Shown here: piece by piece, positions 1 through 5,093 of the stretch
Layout of the letters: each line of letters starts with the position of its first letter
Numbering within the stretch: the first letter of the stretch is position 1
Assembly: GCA_030151135.1 (NCBI GenBank)
Contig: JASLEQ010000767.1
Location: 1 to 12,385, forward strand
Length of the DNA: 12,385 bases
Source of the DNA: Candidatus Sulfotelmatobacter sp.
GTDB lineage: Bacteria > Acidobacteriota > Terriglobia > Terriglobales > SbA1
Direction: 5' to 3'
The notes under the pieces: generated by a model
The model's database searches: none
What the model saw: the letters and a program-made list of their open reading frames with translations, nothing else
What the model was told of the DNA's origin: nothing
Position numbers and translations under genes: made by a program

Positions 1-594
1 ATTTTTCACGACCTCTTCGTAATTGTCTCGCTTGTAATTGATTCCGTGCTGCAAGCCAAGCTTTGCCACCCGAGCGAGTTTTTCGTCCGATGACGATGTG
101 CCATACATCTCGACCCCGAGCGCCTTACCAATCTGAACTGCCGCCGTGCCCACGCCTCCGGCAACTGCGTGGATGAGCACTCGATGTTTTCCACCGTCAC
201 TGCGGGGAACGGTCATGCCGGCTTGCCAGTATCCAAGGTAGGCTGTGAAGAAATTCACCGGAAAAGCTGCAGCCTGCTCGTCGGTCCAGCCATCCGGGAC
301 CGGCCACAGCAGGTTGGGATAAGCCGCGGCCTTTTGCGCGAAGGCTCCCCACTGCAGATATCCCATGACGCGGCGCTTGCTGGACTCCTCGACTCCCGAG
401 AACTCACGTCCCGCAATCAGAGGCGGCGGAGGCGTCCCGGGGTATCCTCCTTTCGTAGTCATGAAGTCGGCGAAATTCAACCCTCCCGCTGCAATCTGTA
501 CGAGGGTGCGGGGCGGTTTCGACTCGGGATCCGGCATATCCTTCACAGCAAGCCCTTCAGGACCAGCTAAATTCGTGATAACTAAAGCTTTCAT
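1..594 (-). CDS. Quinone-oxidoreductase-like MDR protein, 5' part only
   Basis: This reading frame runs open from an ATG at 594 to the window edge, giving 198 residues, so the C-terminal half is missing. It is a zinc-independent medium-chain dehydrogenase/reductase of the NADPH:quinone oxidoreductase type, expected to reduce quinones or enones in the cytoplasm. Evidence is an N-terminal GroES-like domain (residues about 1-125) with the signature GGLNFADF (38-44) followed by KGGYP, and the start of a Rossmann fold with the nucleotide-binding stretch AVAGGVGTAAVQIG (143-156). No Cys/His zinc-binding lobe is seen. The usual segment between GREFSGV and the VMGY strand is about 15-20 residues shorter than in typical QOR proteins. 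The start has no Shine-Dalgarno. Instead an extended -10 (TGCTACACT) ends 6 nt before the ATG, suggesting a leaderless mRNA. Exact substrate cannot be told. Confidence 0.88.
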   Translation of the reverse strand, partial: MKALVITNLAGPEGLAVKDMPDPESKPPRTLVQIAAGGLNFADFMTTKGGYPGTPPPPLIAGREFSGVEESSKRRVMGYLQWGAFAQKAAAYPNLLWPVPDGWTDEQAAAFPVNFFTAYLGYWQAGMTVPRSDGGKHRVLIHAVAGGVGTAAVQIGKALGVEMYGTSSSDEKLARVAKLGLQHGINYKRDNYEEVVKN

Positions 595-600
595 AGGAAA

Positions 601-609
601 AGTGTAGCA
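601..609 (-). promoter_or_regulatory. Extended -10 promoter of the MDR gene, predicted leaderless
   Basis: Read on the minus strand the element is TGCTACACT, a TGn-extended -10. It is followed by TTTCCT and then the ATG at 594-592, so the expected transcription start falls on or next to the A of the start codon. No convincing -35 hexamer is visible. The identical nine bases precede hyuB on the plus strand at a similar distance. Confidence 0.5.
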
Positions 610-615
610 GGGACC

Positions 616-630
616 ACCCTATATAAGGGT
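616..630. repeat. Short palindrome upstream of the MDR gene
   Basis: ACCCT-ATATA-AGGGT is an inverted repeat with 5-bp arms around an AT centre. It lies just upstream of the predicted extended -10 of the minus-strand gene, about where a regulator could contact promoter DNA. It may be an operator, but the arms are short and no regulator is identified. Confidence 0.3.
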
Positions 631-675
631 GCGACCAGTCTCAGGTCCGAGTGACGATCCCTGTGCCCAGGATTA

Positions 676-819
676 GCCCCCGGTATATACTCTTTTGGGT
701 CAGCTTTATCTTCCGGCCAGCCCCATACGGGCCGGAACGGGGCGTTTTCATTTCCCCTAATATTTAAGCCCCGCCACACGAAAGGCCACTTCAGCGTCCC
801 GGGGCGGCGTCGAAGGGGC
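676..819. repeat. Cluster of GCCCC/GGGGC inverted-repeat arms in the divergent intergenic region
   Basis: The 278-nt gap at 595-872 contains no convincing gene. It holds three GCCCC arms (676-680, 720-724, 768-772) and three GGGGC arms (739-743, 801-805, 815-819) that can pair in several ways. It also holds a perfect 8-bp stem TTCCGGCC (711-718) / GGCCGGAA (730-737) with an 11-nt loop. The pattern resembles REP-like intergenic elements or a structured 5' leader of the downstream PIN-TRAM gene. A TATACT at 686-691 could be a -10 that would place these hairpins in that leader, but I see no matching -35. Confidence 0.4.
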
Positions 820-872
820 ACGGATGTAGGTTCTCGACAATACGGGAAGCCGGCATCCGGGGGGAGGTTTGC

Positions 873-1976
873 GTGGATATCATCCTTGTACGTCTTCTTT
901 TTGTTCTTGTTTTGTCCGCCACCTGCTACGTCATTCAACCTTTCAATCTTTCACGTCCACTGGATGCAGCCGTAGGAGCTACCATTGGAGCGGCTATTGT
1001 CCTGTTTGAATGGAAGCTCCGGACCGTCAGCCTTAAGCGGTTGATCGGAGCTGCGATCGGCAGCATTCTGGGAATCTGCGGGGCATATCTGTTTGCGCTG
1101 GTCATTCGCAGCAGCGTACCGGAAGGCCACACGCAAAGTTTCCTGCAGATTCTGGTAATGCTGTTGATGGCTTACGTGGGCCTGATCGTTGGAGCTAACA
1201 AAGGCGATCTTCTGAACCTTGCCGCCCTTGGTGGGATTTTCGGTGGAGAGAAACAATCGAAGAAGAGCTATAAGATTCTCGACACCAGCGTCATCATCGA
1301 CGGCCGGATCGCCGACATCGCGGAGACTGGGTTCCTCGACGGTATCATCGTTACGCCGCAGTTCGTGCTGCGAGAACTGCAGTTGGTTGCCGATTCCGCC
1401 GATTCCCTCAAGCGCAACCGTGGGCGCCGCGGCCTCGACATTCTGCAGCGGTTGCAGAAAGCAGCCAACCTGCAAATTCAGATCGTGGAAGACGACTTTC
1501 CCGCCGTACGCGAAGTCGACCTCAAGCTGATCGAACTCGCCAAAGTGTACGAAGGAAAGATCATCACAAACGATTTCAACCTCAACAAAGTCGCGCAGCT
1601 TCAGGGCGTCGAAGTCCTCAACATCAATGAGCTTGCCAACTCCTTGAAGCCTATCGTGCTTCCGGGCGAGGCCATGCGTGTCTTCATCCTCAAAGAGGGC
1701 AAGGAATACAACCAGGGTGTCGCTTACCTCGACGACGGCACAATGGTGGTTGTGGACAATGCGCGGAAGATGATCGGGAAGACGATTGATGTCTCGGTTA
1801 CCTCTGTGCTGCAAACTACAGCCGGGAAAATGATTTTCGGTAAGTGGGATGAACGGGCTGCGTATTCACGGCAAGCTGTCCCGGTTTCGCCCGCTACGCC
1901 GACGGTGCCGGTGCCCGCGACTCCTGCGCCGATTGCGATCCCTGCCGCCGTTGAGACGAAACCAACCACATCCTGA
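873..1976 (+). CDS. Membrane PIN-TRAM domain protein (YacL type)
   Basis: A 367-residue membrane-anchored putative nuclease. Four hydrophobic helices (about 3-21, 32-46, 57-79, 90-108) are followed by a PIN domain (about 133-258). Its acidic site is visible as D137 and D143 in [11 protein letters not shown]168 in LRELQ, D216 in VDLKLIELA and D234 in [13 protein letters not shown]-like beta domain (about 262-325, starting PGEAMRVFI) and a proline-rich tail rich in PATP/PVP (about 335-360) follow. PIN domains are metal-dependent RNases and TRAM domains bind RNA, so RNA processing at the inner face of the membrane is the likely role; B. subtilis YacL has the same layout. The start is GTG at 873, preceded by GGGGGGAGG with 5 nt spacing. 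A strong terminator follows, so it is probably transcribed separately from ispD, although the yacL-ispD-ispF order matches Firmicutes. Confidence 0.9.
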   Translation: MDIILVRLLFVLVLSATCYVIQPFNLSRPLDAAVGATIGAAIVLFEWKLRTVSLKRLIGAAIGSILGICGAYLFALVIRSSVPEGHTQSFLQILVMLLMAYVGLIVGANKGDLLNLAALGGIFGGEKQSKKSYKILDTSVIIDGRIADIAETGFLDGIIVTPQFVLRELQLVADSADSLKRNRGRRGLDILQRLQKAANLQIQIVEDDFPAVREVDLKLIELAKVYEGKIITNDFNLNKVAQLQGVEVLNINELANSLKPIVLPGEAMRVFILKEGKEYNQGVAYLDDGTMVVVDNARKMIGKTIDVSVTSVLQTTAGKMIFGKWDERAAYSRQAVPVSPATPTVPVPATPAPIAIPAAVETKPTTS

Positions 1977-1997
1977 TCGCAACCCAGCTCACGAAGG

Positions 1998-2034
1998 CGG
2001 AGAAGCCGCGATGCTTCTCCGTTTTCGCTTTTTT
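1998..2034 (+). terminator. Rho-independent terminator after the PIN-TRAM gene
   Basis: A perfect 9-bp stem CGGAGAAGC (1998-2006) / GCTTCTCCG (2013-2021) with a 6-nt loop is followed by TTTT (2022-2025) and a second run of six T (2029-2034). It begins 21 nt after the PIN-TRAM stop codon and sits before the ispD promoter. Confidence 0.92.
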
Positions 2035-2051
2035 AGATGACGCTGCCGCGT

Positions 2052-2080
2052 TTGAACTTCCAGTCCTGCCCTCGTATACT
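2052..2080 (+). promoter_or_regulatory. Sigma-70-type promoter of ispD, nearly leaderless
   Basis: TTGAAC (2052-2057) and TATACT (2075-2080) are separated by 17 nt, close to the housekeeping consensus. The ATG of ispD begins 11 nt after the -10, so the expected start near 2087 leaves only about 5 nt of leader. The GACAAACCGCG stretch contains no Shine-Dalgarno. The promoter directly follows the upstream terminator, which supports an independent transcription start for ispD-ispF. Confidence 0.7.
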
Positions 2081-2091
2081 GACAAACCGCG

Positions 2092-2814
2092 ATGAAGGTG
2101 TTTGTAATCATTCCCGCCGCAGGTCTGGGTACGCGTATGGCTCCCGTGTCGGCAAAAGATGCCCGACATCCTTCGAAGCAATTTACAGAACTGGCCGGAA
2201 TTCCGATCCTGATTCATACACTGCGCAGATTCTCTGTAATCGAGCAGGTCAGTGAAATCTGGGTTGCTCTGCGGGACAATGAAATCGAAGGCTTCCGCGA
2301 ACGGCTCGGTAAGGAAGCCAGCGACGTGCTCAAGAAGAGGATCGAATTCGTAGTTGGCGGCGGGCATCGCCAGCAATCAGTCGAACATGCGCTGAACGCG
2401 ATCTCCGCCGCATCGGACGACATTGTGCTGGTGCATGACGCCGTCCGCCCGCTGGTCACTCCGGAAATTATCCACGACGTCATTGAGGCTGCGAAAAAGT
2501 ACGGTGCCGCGATCGCCGGACTCCCCGCCGTCGACACCGTGAAGCAGGTCGAACGCACGGCCGAGGGCGCGATCGTCAAGGCGACCATTCCAAGAGCAGG
2601 CGTGGTGTTGGCGCAGACTCCCCAGGGATTTCGTTACGACGTGATTAAAAAGGTATTCGATGAAGCGACGGCCGACGGCTTCATGGGCACAGACGAGGCC
2701 TCGCTGGCAGAGCGTTCTGGTCACGAAGTCGCCGTGGTCATGGGCTCGCCGAAAAACATCAAGATCACTAATCCCGGGGACATGGAGTTGGCGGAGTTCT
2801 ACCTAGGAAAATGA
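2092..2814 (+). CDS. ispD: 2-C-methyl-D-erythritol 4-phosphate cytidylyltransferase
   Basis: IspD (240 residues) couples CTP with MEP to give CDP-ME, the third step of the MEP pathway to IPP/DMAPP, in the cytoplasm. Visible motifs are the CTP-binding loop PAAGLGTRM (8-16) with KQF (29-31), GGGHRQQSV (89-97), VHDAVRP (114-120), QTPQGF (175-180), TDEAS (200-204) and the C-terminal NIKIT (222-226). The span between RM and KQF holds 12 residues against 5 in E. coli, so the CTP loop carries about 7 extra residues. Length is normal for the family. The ATG at 2092 is chosen because MKVFVIIPAAG matches the canonical N-terminus; it has no Shine-Dalgarno and lies 11 nt after a good -10. The stop overlaps the ATG of a small ORF by ATGA, and ispF follows, completing the usual ispDF pair. 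Confidence 0.96.
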   Translation: MKVFVIIPAAGLGTRMAPVSAKDARHPSKQFTELAGIPILIHTLRRFSVIEQVSEIWVALRDNEIEGFRERLGKEASDVLKKRIEFVVGGGHRQQSVEHALNAISAASDDIVLVHDAVRPLVTPEIIHDVIEAAKKYGAAIAGLPAVDTVKQVERTAEGAIVKATIPRAGVVLAQTPQGFRYDVIKKVFDEATADGFMGTDEASLAERSGHEVAVVMGSPKNIKITNPGDMELAEFYLGK

Positions 2815-2957
2815 AGCACGCATCTCCACCGATTTTCACCGATAAGGTTATTCTCCCCCCCATAGGCTTTTTGTTTTTGGATGTTCCGCGAGTGAGTGTC
2901 GCGCCTGCGGAAACGACAGGAAAGGTCATTGAATCGGCGGTCAAGGTTATTGCATGA
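2811..2957 (+). CDS. Possible 48-residue ORF bridging ispD and ispF
   Basis: This ORF begins with an ATG that overlaps the ispD stop as ATGA (2811-2814) and ends with a TGA that overlaps the ispF ATG as ATGA (2954-2957). The product would start MKHASPPIFTDK and end ETTGKVIESAVKVIA, with a short hydrophobic PPIGFLFLDVP stretch in the middle. The double 4-nt overlap is the geometry expected for translational coupling, and would let ribosomes pass from ispD to ispF. Against it, third-position GC is only about half, which is low beside the flanking genes. The AGGA before its ATG is only 2 nt away, and I recognise no family. It may be a chance open frame across a 139-nt spacer. Function unknown. 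Confidence 0.35.
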   Translation: MKHASPPIFTDKVILPPIGFLFLDVPRVSVAPAETTGKVIESAVKVIA

Positions 2958-3457
2958 GGATCGGGTACGGCTTTGATTCCCACGAATTCCGCGCCGGTAT
3001 CCCGTTAAAGATTGGCGGTGTCACTCTTCCGCATGACAAAGGGCTGGGCGGACACTCCGACGGAGATGTTCTTCTGCATGCCATCACGGACGCTTTGCTC
3101 GGCGCAATCGCCGCTCCCGACATCGGCGCGCTGTTTCCGCCTTCGGATCCGAAATGGAAAGGCGCCGAATCCGTCATCTTCCTTCGGGAGGCGCTGAAGC
3201 GCGTCCGCGCTGCGGGATATGAAGTCGCAAACGTGGACTCCAGCTTGATCCTCGCGGCGCCGAAAATCGGGCCTCATGCAGCCGCCATTCGCGCCCGCGT
3301 TGCCGAGTTTCTGGGTATTCCGGCCGATTGCGTCGGTTTGAAAGCAAAAACGCCCGAAGGATTAGGACTGGAAAATACCGTGGTCGGACATGTTGTGGTT
3401 CTGCTCCGACCCGGCGCCCATCCACCGAAGAAGGCGAAAAAGAAGAAACGGCGCTAG
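2954..3457 (+). CDS. ispF: 2-C-methyl-D-erythritol 2,4-cyclodiphosphate synthase
   Basis: IspF (167 residues) cyclises CDP-ME 2-phosphate to MEcPP with release of CMP, two steps after IspD in the MEP pathway. It is normally a homotrimer with a divalent metal at the active site. Metal ligands are visible as D8 and H10 in GYGFDSHEF and H42 in GDVLLHAITDALLG. Further conserved elements are GHSDGD (33-38), DIGALFPPSDPKWKGA (56-71) and KAKTPEGLG (130-138). The usual length is about 155-160, so the lysine-rich tail PPKKAKKKKRR is an extension. The ATG at 2954 gives the canonical MRIGYGFD start, with AAGG 7 nt upstream. Its neighbour is ispD, probably in the same transcript. The stop is only 6 nt from the end of the convergent minus-strand gene, leaving no room for a terminator. 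Confidence 0.96.
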   Translation: MRIGYGFDSHEFRAGIPLKIGGVTLPHDKGLGGHSDGDVLLHAITDALLGAIAAPDIGALFPPSDPKWKGAESVIFLREALKRVRAAGYEVANVDSSLILAAPKIGPHAAAIRARVAEFLGIPADCVGLKAKTPEGLGLENTVVGHVVVLLRPGAHPPKKAKKKKRR

Positions 3458-3463
3458 AGGCGT

Positions 3464-4204
3464 TCAGCGAGTTGCGTCCATCAGCGCGCGAAAGATTCGC
3501 TCCGAAGCCTTATCGTCGTCCACCGACCGTTCCGGATGCCACTGCACCGCCAGCACAAAATGATCTGCGGCCGTTCCCTCCAGCGCTTCGATGATGCCGT
3601 CGTCCGGACACCGCGCCACCAGCCGCAGGTCCTTCCCAATCGCGTCGGCAGATTGATGATGGGAAGAGTTCACGGGCAGCACAATTTTCTCCGCGTTCCG
3701 CTCGGCGCCGACCACGCTCGCTAGCAGGGAGGCTTGGGCAATCTCGACCGAATGTGCTACTGGCACGTTTCTGCCTGCTTCGTGATTTACCTTGTCCCGC
3801 GTCGACTGCGGCAAAAAATCTGGAATATGTTGAACCAAAGATCCGCCCCGAAACACGTTTAGACTCTGCAGTCCAAAACAAATGCACAGCACCGGCTTTT
3901 TCGCGGAGAACGCTTCTTCCAGCAGCAGGAAATCTGCTTCCTCTCGCAATGGATCAGCGGGCGCAGTGTGTGTCGAACGAGACTTCCCGAACTTGGCGGG
4001 ATCGACATCGGCATTGCTACCCGGGAGTAATACGGCGGCGCAGTTCCCTGCCAGGCTCTTGATCTCAGACGCGCTCTGATTTAGTTCGACGCGCACCGGT
4101 TCTCCGCCGGCCAATGTGACTGCCCGCTCATATTGGGGAATCGCACGCTGGCTGTACTCGCGATCCGCGGAATGCGGCATAGGGATAGCAATGCGCGGCC
4201 GCAT
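3464..4204 (-). CDS. Peptidase C26 / class I glutamine amidotransferase-like hydrolase
   Basis: This 246-residue protein belongs to the PuuD-like gamma-glutamyl-gamma-aminobutyrate hydrolase group, which cleaves gamma-glutamyl bonds using a Cys-His-Glu triad in the cytoplasm. The nucleophile elbow is CFGLQSLNV with C109, and the His-Glu pair lies in VQWHPE (H223, E225). The family elements PGSNADVDP (61-69), DPLREEADFLLLEEAF (84-99) and NSSHHQSAD (179-187) are also present. The nucleophile context is C-F-G rather than the more common C-R-G. Full length for the family. The ATG at 4204 is forced by an in-frame TAA at 4208-4210 just upstream; no Shine-Dalgarno is seen, so translation may depend on coupling to the upstream MerR gene 34 nt away. 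No polyamine genes are nearby, so the actual substrate is uncertain. Confidence 0.85.
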   Translation of the reverse strand: MRPRIAIPMPHSADREYSQRAIPQYERAVTLAGGEPVRVELNQSASEIKSLAGNCAAVLLPGSNADVDPAKFGKSRSTHTAPADPLREEADFLLLEEAFSAKKPVLCICFGLQSLNVFRGGSLVQHIPDFLPQSTRDKVNHEAGRNVPVAHSVEIAQASLLASVVGAERNAEKIVLPVNSSHHQSADAIGKDLRLVARCPDDGIIEALEGTAADHFVLAVQWHPERSVDDDKASERIFRALMDATR

Positions 4205-4238
4205 GAGTTAGAGAAGAAGCAAAACTTTCATGAAGGAG

Positions 4239-4640
4239 TCATCCAGTACGGCGAGCCGAAAGCATATCTAGAATCTCTCTGAGTCCCTGGCGGATATGCT
4301 GGAGTTCGGGAGTTGATTGCGCAGGAAACGGGATCGCCGTTTGCGACTTGTCGGATTTTGTTTCCGTGCGCAATTGCTGGCGCGCGCCTGAAATGGTGAA
4401 TCCCTGCTCGTAGAGCAACTGCTTGATGCGTAATACGCTTTCCACATCGCGCTTGCGGTACATGCGCTGACCTGTGCTGCTCTTGACGGGTTTCAATTGC
4501 GGGAACTCCGATTCCCAGAAGCGCAGTACATAGGCGGGTAGTCGGCAAAGGGTGGCCACTTCTCCAATGCGGAAGTAAAGTTTATCGGGAATCAAAACTT
4601 CCTCATTCTTGTGCTTATCGGCGCCCTTTTTCCTCGGCAT
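4239..4640 (-). CDS. MerR-family transcriptional regulator
   Basis: A 133-residue DNA-binding protein. The winged helix-turn-helix spans about 21-90: YFRIGEVATLCRLPAYVLRFWE is the HTH, and KSSTGQRMYRKRDVE (53-67) is the wing. The following helix pair LRIKQLLYEQGFTISGARQQL ends the domain. A short linker leads to a predicted C-terminal helix (about 111-130) that could dimerise. There is no effector-binding domain and no cysteine pattern typical of metal- or oxidant-sensing MerR proteins, so the inducer is unknown. It resembles the small MerR proteins found near ihfA in other bacteria, but no such neighbours are present here. The ATG at 4640 is preceded by GGGAG with 5 nt spacing. The peptidase C26 gene follows by 34 nt on the same strand and is probably co-transcribed. 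Confidence 0.9.
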   Translation of the reverse strand: MPRKKGADKHKNEEVLIPDKLYFRIGEVATLCRLPAYVLRFWESEFPQLKPVKSSTGQRMYRKRDVESVLRIKQLLYEQGFTISGARQQLRTETKSDKSQTAIPFPAQSTPELQHIRQGLREILDMLSARRTG

Positions 4641-4732
4641 ATGAACTCCCGCAACGGACTGGCTTTTATTGTGACACAGGTGCTCCGTGCGGCATCCATT
4701 TTTCTCGCCACCGGCTCTTGTCCAGGCAACGG

Positions 4733-4766
4733 AAAAGCCTCTTGAAAGGTGCTTCTCTCAAGAGGC
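4733..4766 (-). terminator. Intrinsic terminator of the small lysine-rich unit
   Basis: On the minus strand a perfect 9-bp stem, GCCTCTTGA / TCAAGAGGC (4758-4766 with 4737-4745), encloses a 12-nt loop and is followed by TTTTCC. It lies 45 nt after the stop of the 12-codon ORF and about 93 nt before the MerR start. The minus orientation is preferred because the T run is on that side; the plus-strand exit also carries no T run. Confidence 0.8.
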
Positions 4767-4810
4767 CAGTGAAAAACTCGTGGTGTATGCGAGTATCGTC
4801 TCGCAACCGG

Positions 4811-4849
4811 TTAGTGTTTCTTCTTTTTTGCCTTCTTCTTCGTTGCCAT
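4811..4849 (-). CDS. 12-codon lysine-rich ORF
   Basis: The frame encodes MATKKKAKKKKH and stops at TAA. It is far below usual gene-calling limits. Support comes from context: GGAGG lies 10 nt before the ATG, a promoter with a perfect TTGACA lies about 100 nt upstream of that, and an intrinsic terminator follows 45 nt after the stop. An in-frame stop at 4925-4927 limits upstream extension; a TTG at 4883-4885 is the only other start candidate and has less support. Eight of 12 residues are lysine, which would suit contact with RNA, DNA or the ribosome, or an upstream-peptide role, but none of this is shown. The coding bases are almost identical to those of the lysine-rich tail of ispF. The alternative is that the unit acts as a non-coding RNA. 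Confidence 0.45.
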   Translation of the reverse strand: MATKKKAKKKKH

Positions 4850-4876
4850 TGTGAAGGTGCCTCCGTGAGCGATTTT

Positions 4877-4888
4877 CCCTTGCAAGGG
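4877..4888. repeat. 12-bp palindrome in the leader of the small unit
   Basis: CCCTTGCAAGGG is a perfect palindrome about 28 nt upstream of the 12-codon ORF start. A second small hairpin, CTACT-cat-AGTAG at 4925-4937, lies closer to the predicted transcript start. Both would be in the leader RNA of the minus-strand unit, and could be RNA structure or a DNA operator. Confidence 0.4.
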
Positions 4889-4958
4889 GTGAACGACTTG
4901 GGCCCTTAGCTTGAAGAACCCACGCTACTCATAGTAGGCGAAGGTCCTATAACCCAAG

Positions 4959-4987
4959 ATATTGCGGCACGATGAATAAAGTGTCAA
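4959..4987 (-). promoter_or_regulatory. Promoter of the small lysine-rich unit
   Basis: Read on the minus strand, a perfect -35 TTGACA (4987-4982) is followed after 17 nt by CAATAT (4964-4959). The start is expected near 4952, giving a transcript of about 220 nt to the terminator at 4733. This is the only perfect -35 hexamer I found among the predicted promoters. The remaining DNA up to hyuB (4988-5077) shows nothing further that I can support. Confidence 0.6.
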
Positions 4988-5077
4988 TAGAATTCTGCAT
5001 TCCGGGTGCCAAATTCGTTCCCTCATCCCCGCCCGCATCTGACCTCCAAACATCCAAAGCGCCCGCAGCGGACGTCC

Positions 5078-5086
5078 TGCTACACT
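5078..5086 (+). promoter_or_regulatory. Extended -10 promoter of hyuB, predicted leaderless
   Basis: TGCTACACT is a TGn-extended -10 element, followed by only GCGCCTC before the ATG at 5094. Transcription should start at or within a base of the start codon. No Shine-Dalgarno and no clear -35 are present. The same nine bases precede the MDR gene at 594. Confidence 0.5.
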
Positions 5087-5093
5087 GCGCCTC

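Noticed and set aside
169..570. 133-codon plus-strand ORF at the window start
   Set aside because: The minus strand here encodes a convincing MDR enzyme with its nucleotide-binding motif; the plus-strand frame is its shadow.
591..938. 115-codon minus-strand ORF covering the whole divergent intergenic region
   Set aside because: It overlaps the starts of both flanking genes, has no recognisable domain, and its content follows from the GC-rich inverted repeats. A repeat-derived chance frame is more likely.
951..1814. 287-codon minus-strand ORF opposite the PIN-TRAM gene
   Set aside because: Shadow frame; the plus strand has an intact PIN active site and a good ribosome binding site.
2845..2951. 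Three AAGGTTATT-like repeats in the ispD-ispF spacer (2844-2852, 2922-2930, 2943-2951)
   Set aside because: Short, one copy imperfect, irregularly spaced; the last simply supplies the ispF ribosome binding site.
4208..4231. Seven-codon minus-strand ORF (MKVLLLL) ending just before the peptidase C26 start
   Set aside because: It looks like a leader peptide with four leucines, but has no ribosome binding site, no attenuator hairpin, and the downstream gene has no link to leucine.
4850..4950. Possible tRNA or known riboswitch around the TTGCAAG palindrome
   Set aside because: The TTGCAAG core recalls a tRNA anticodon loop, but no acceptor stem, D arm or T arm can be drawn, and I could not match a known riboswitch consensus.
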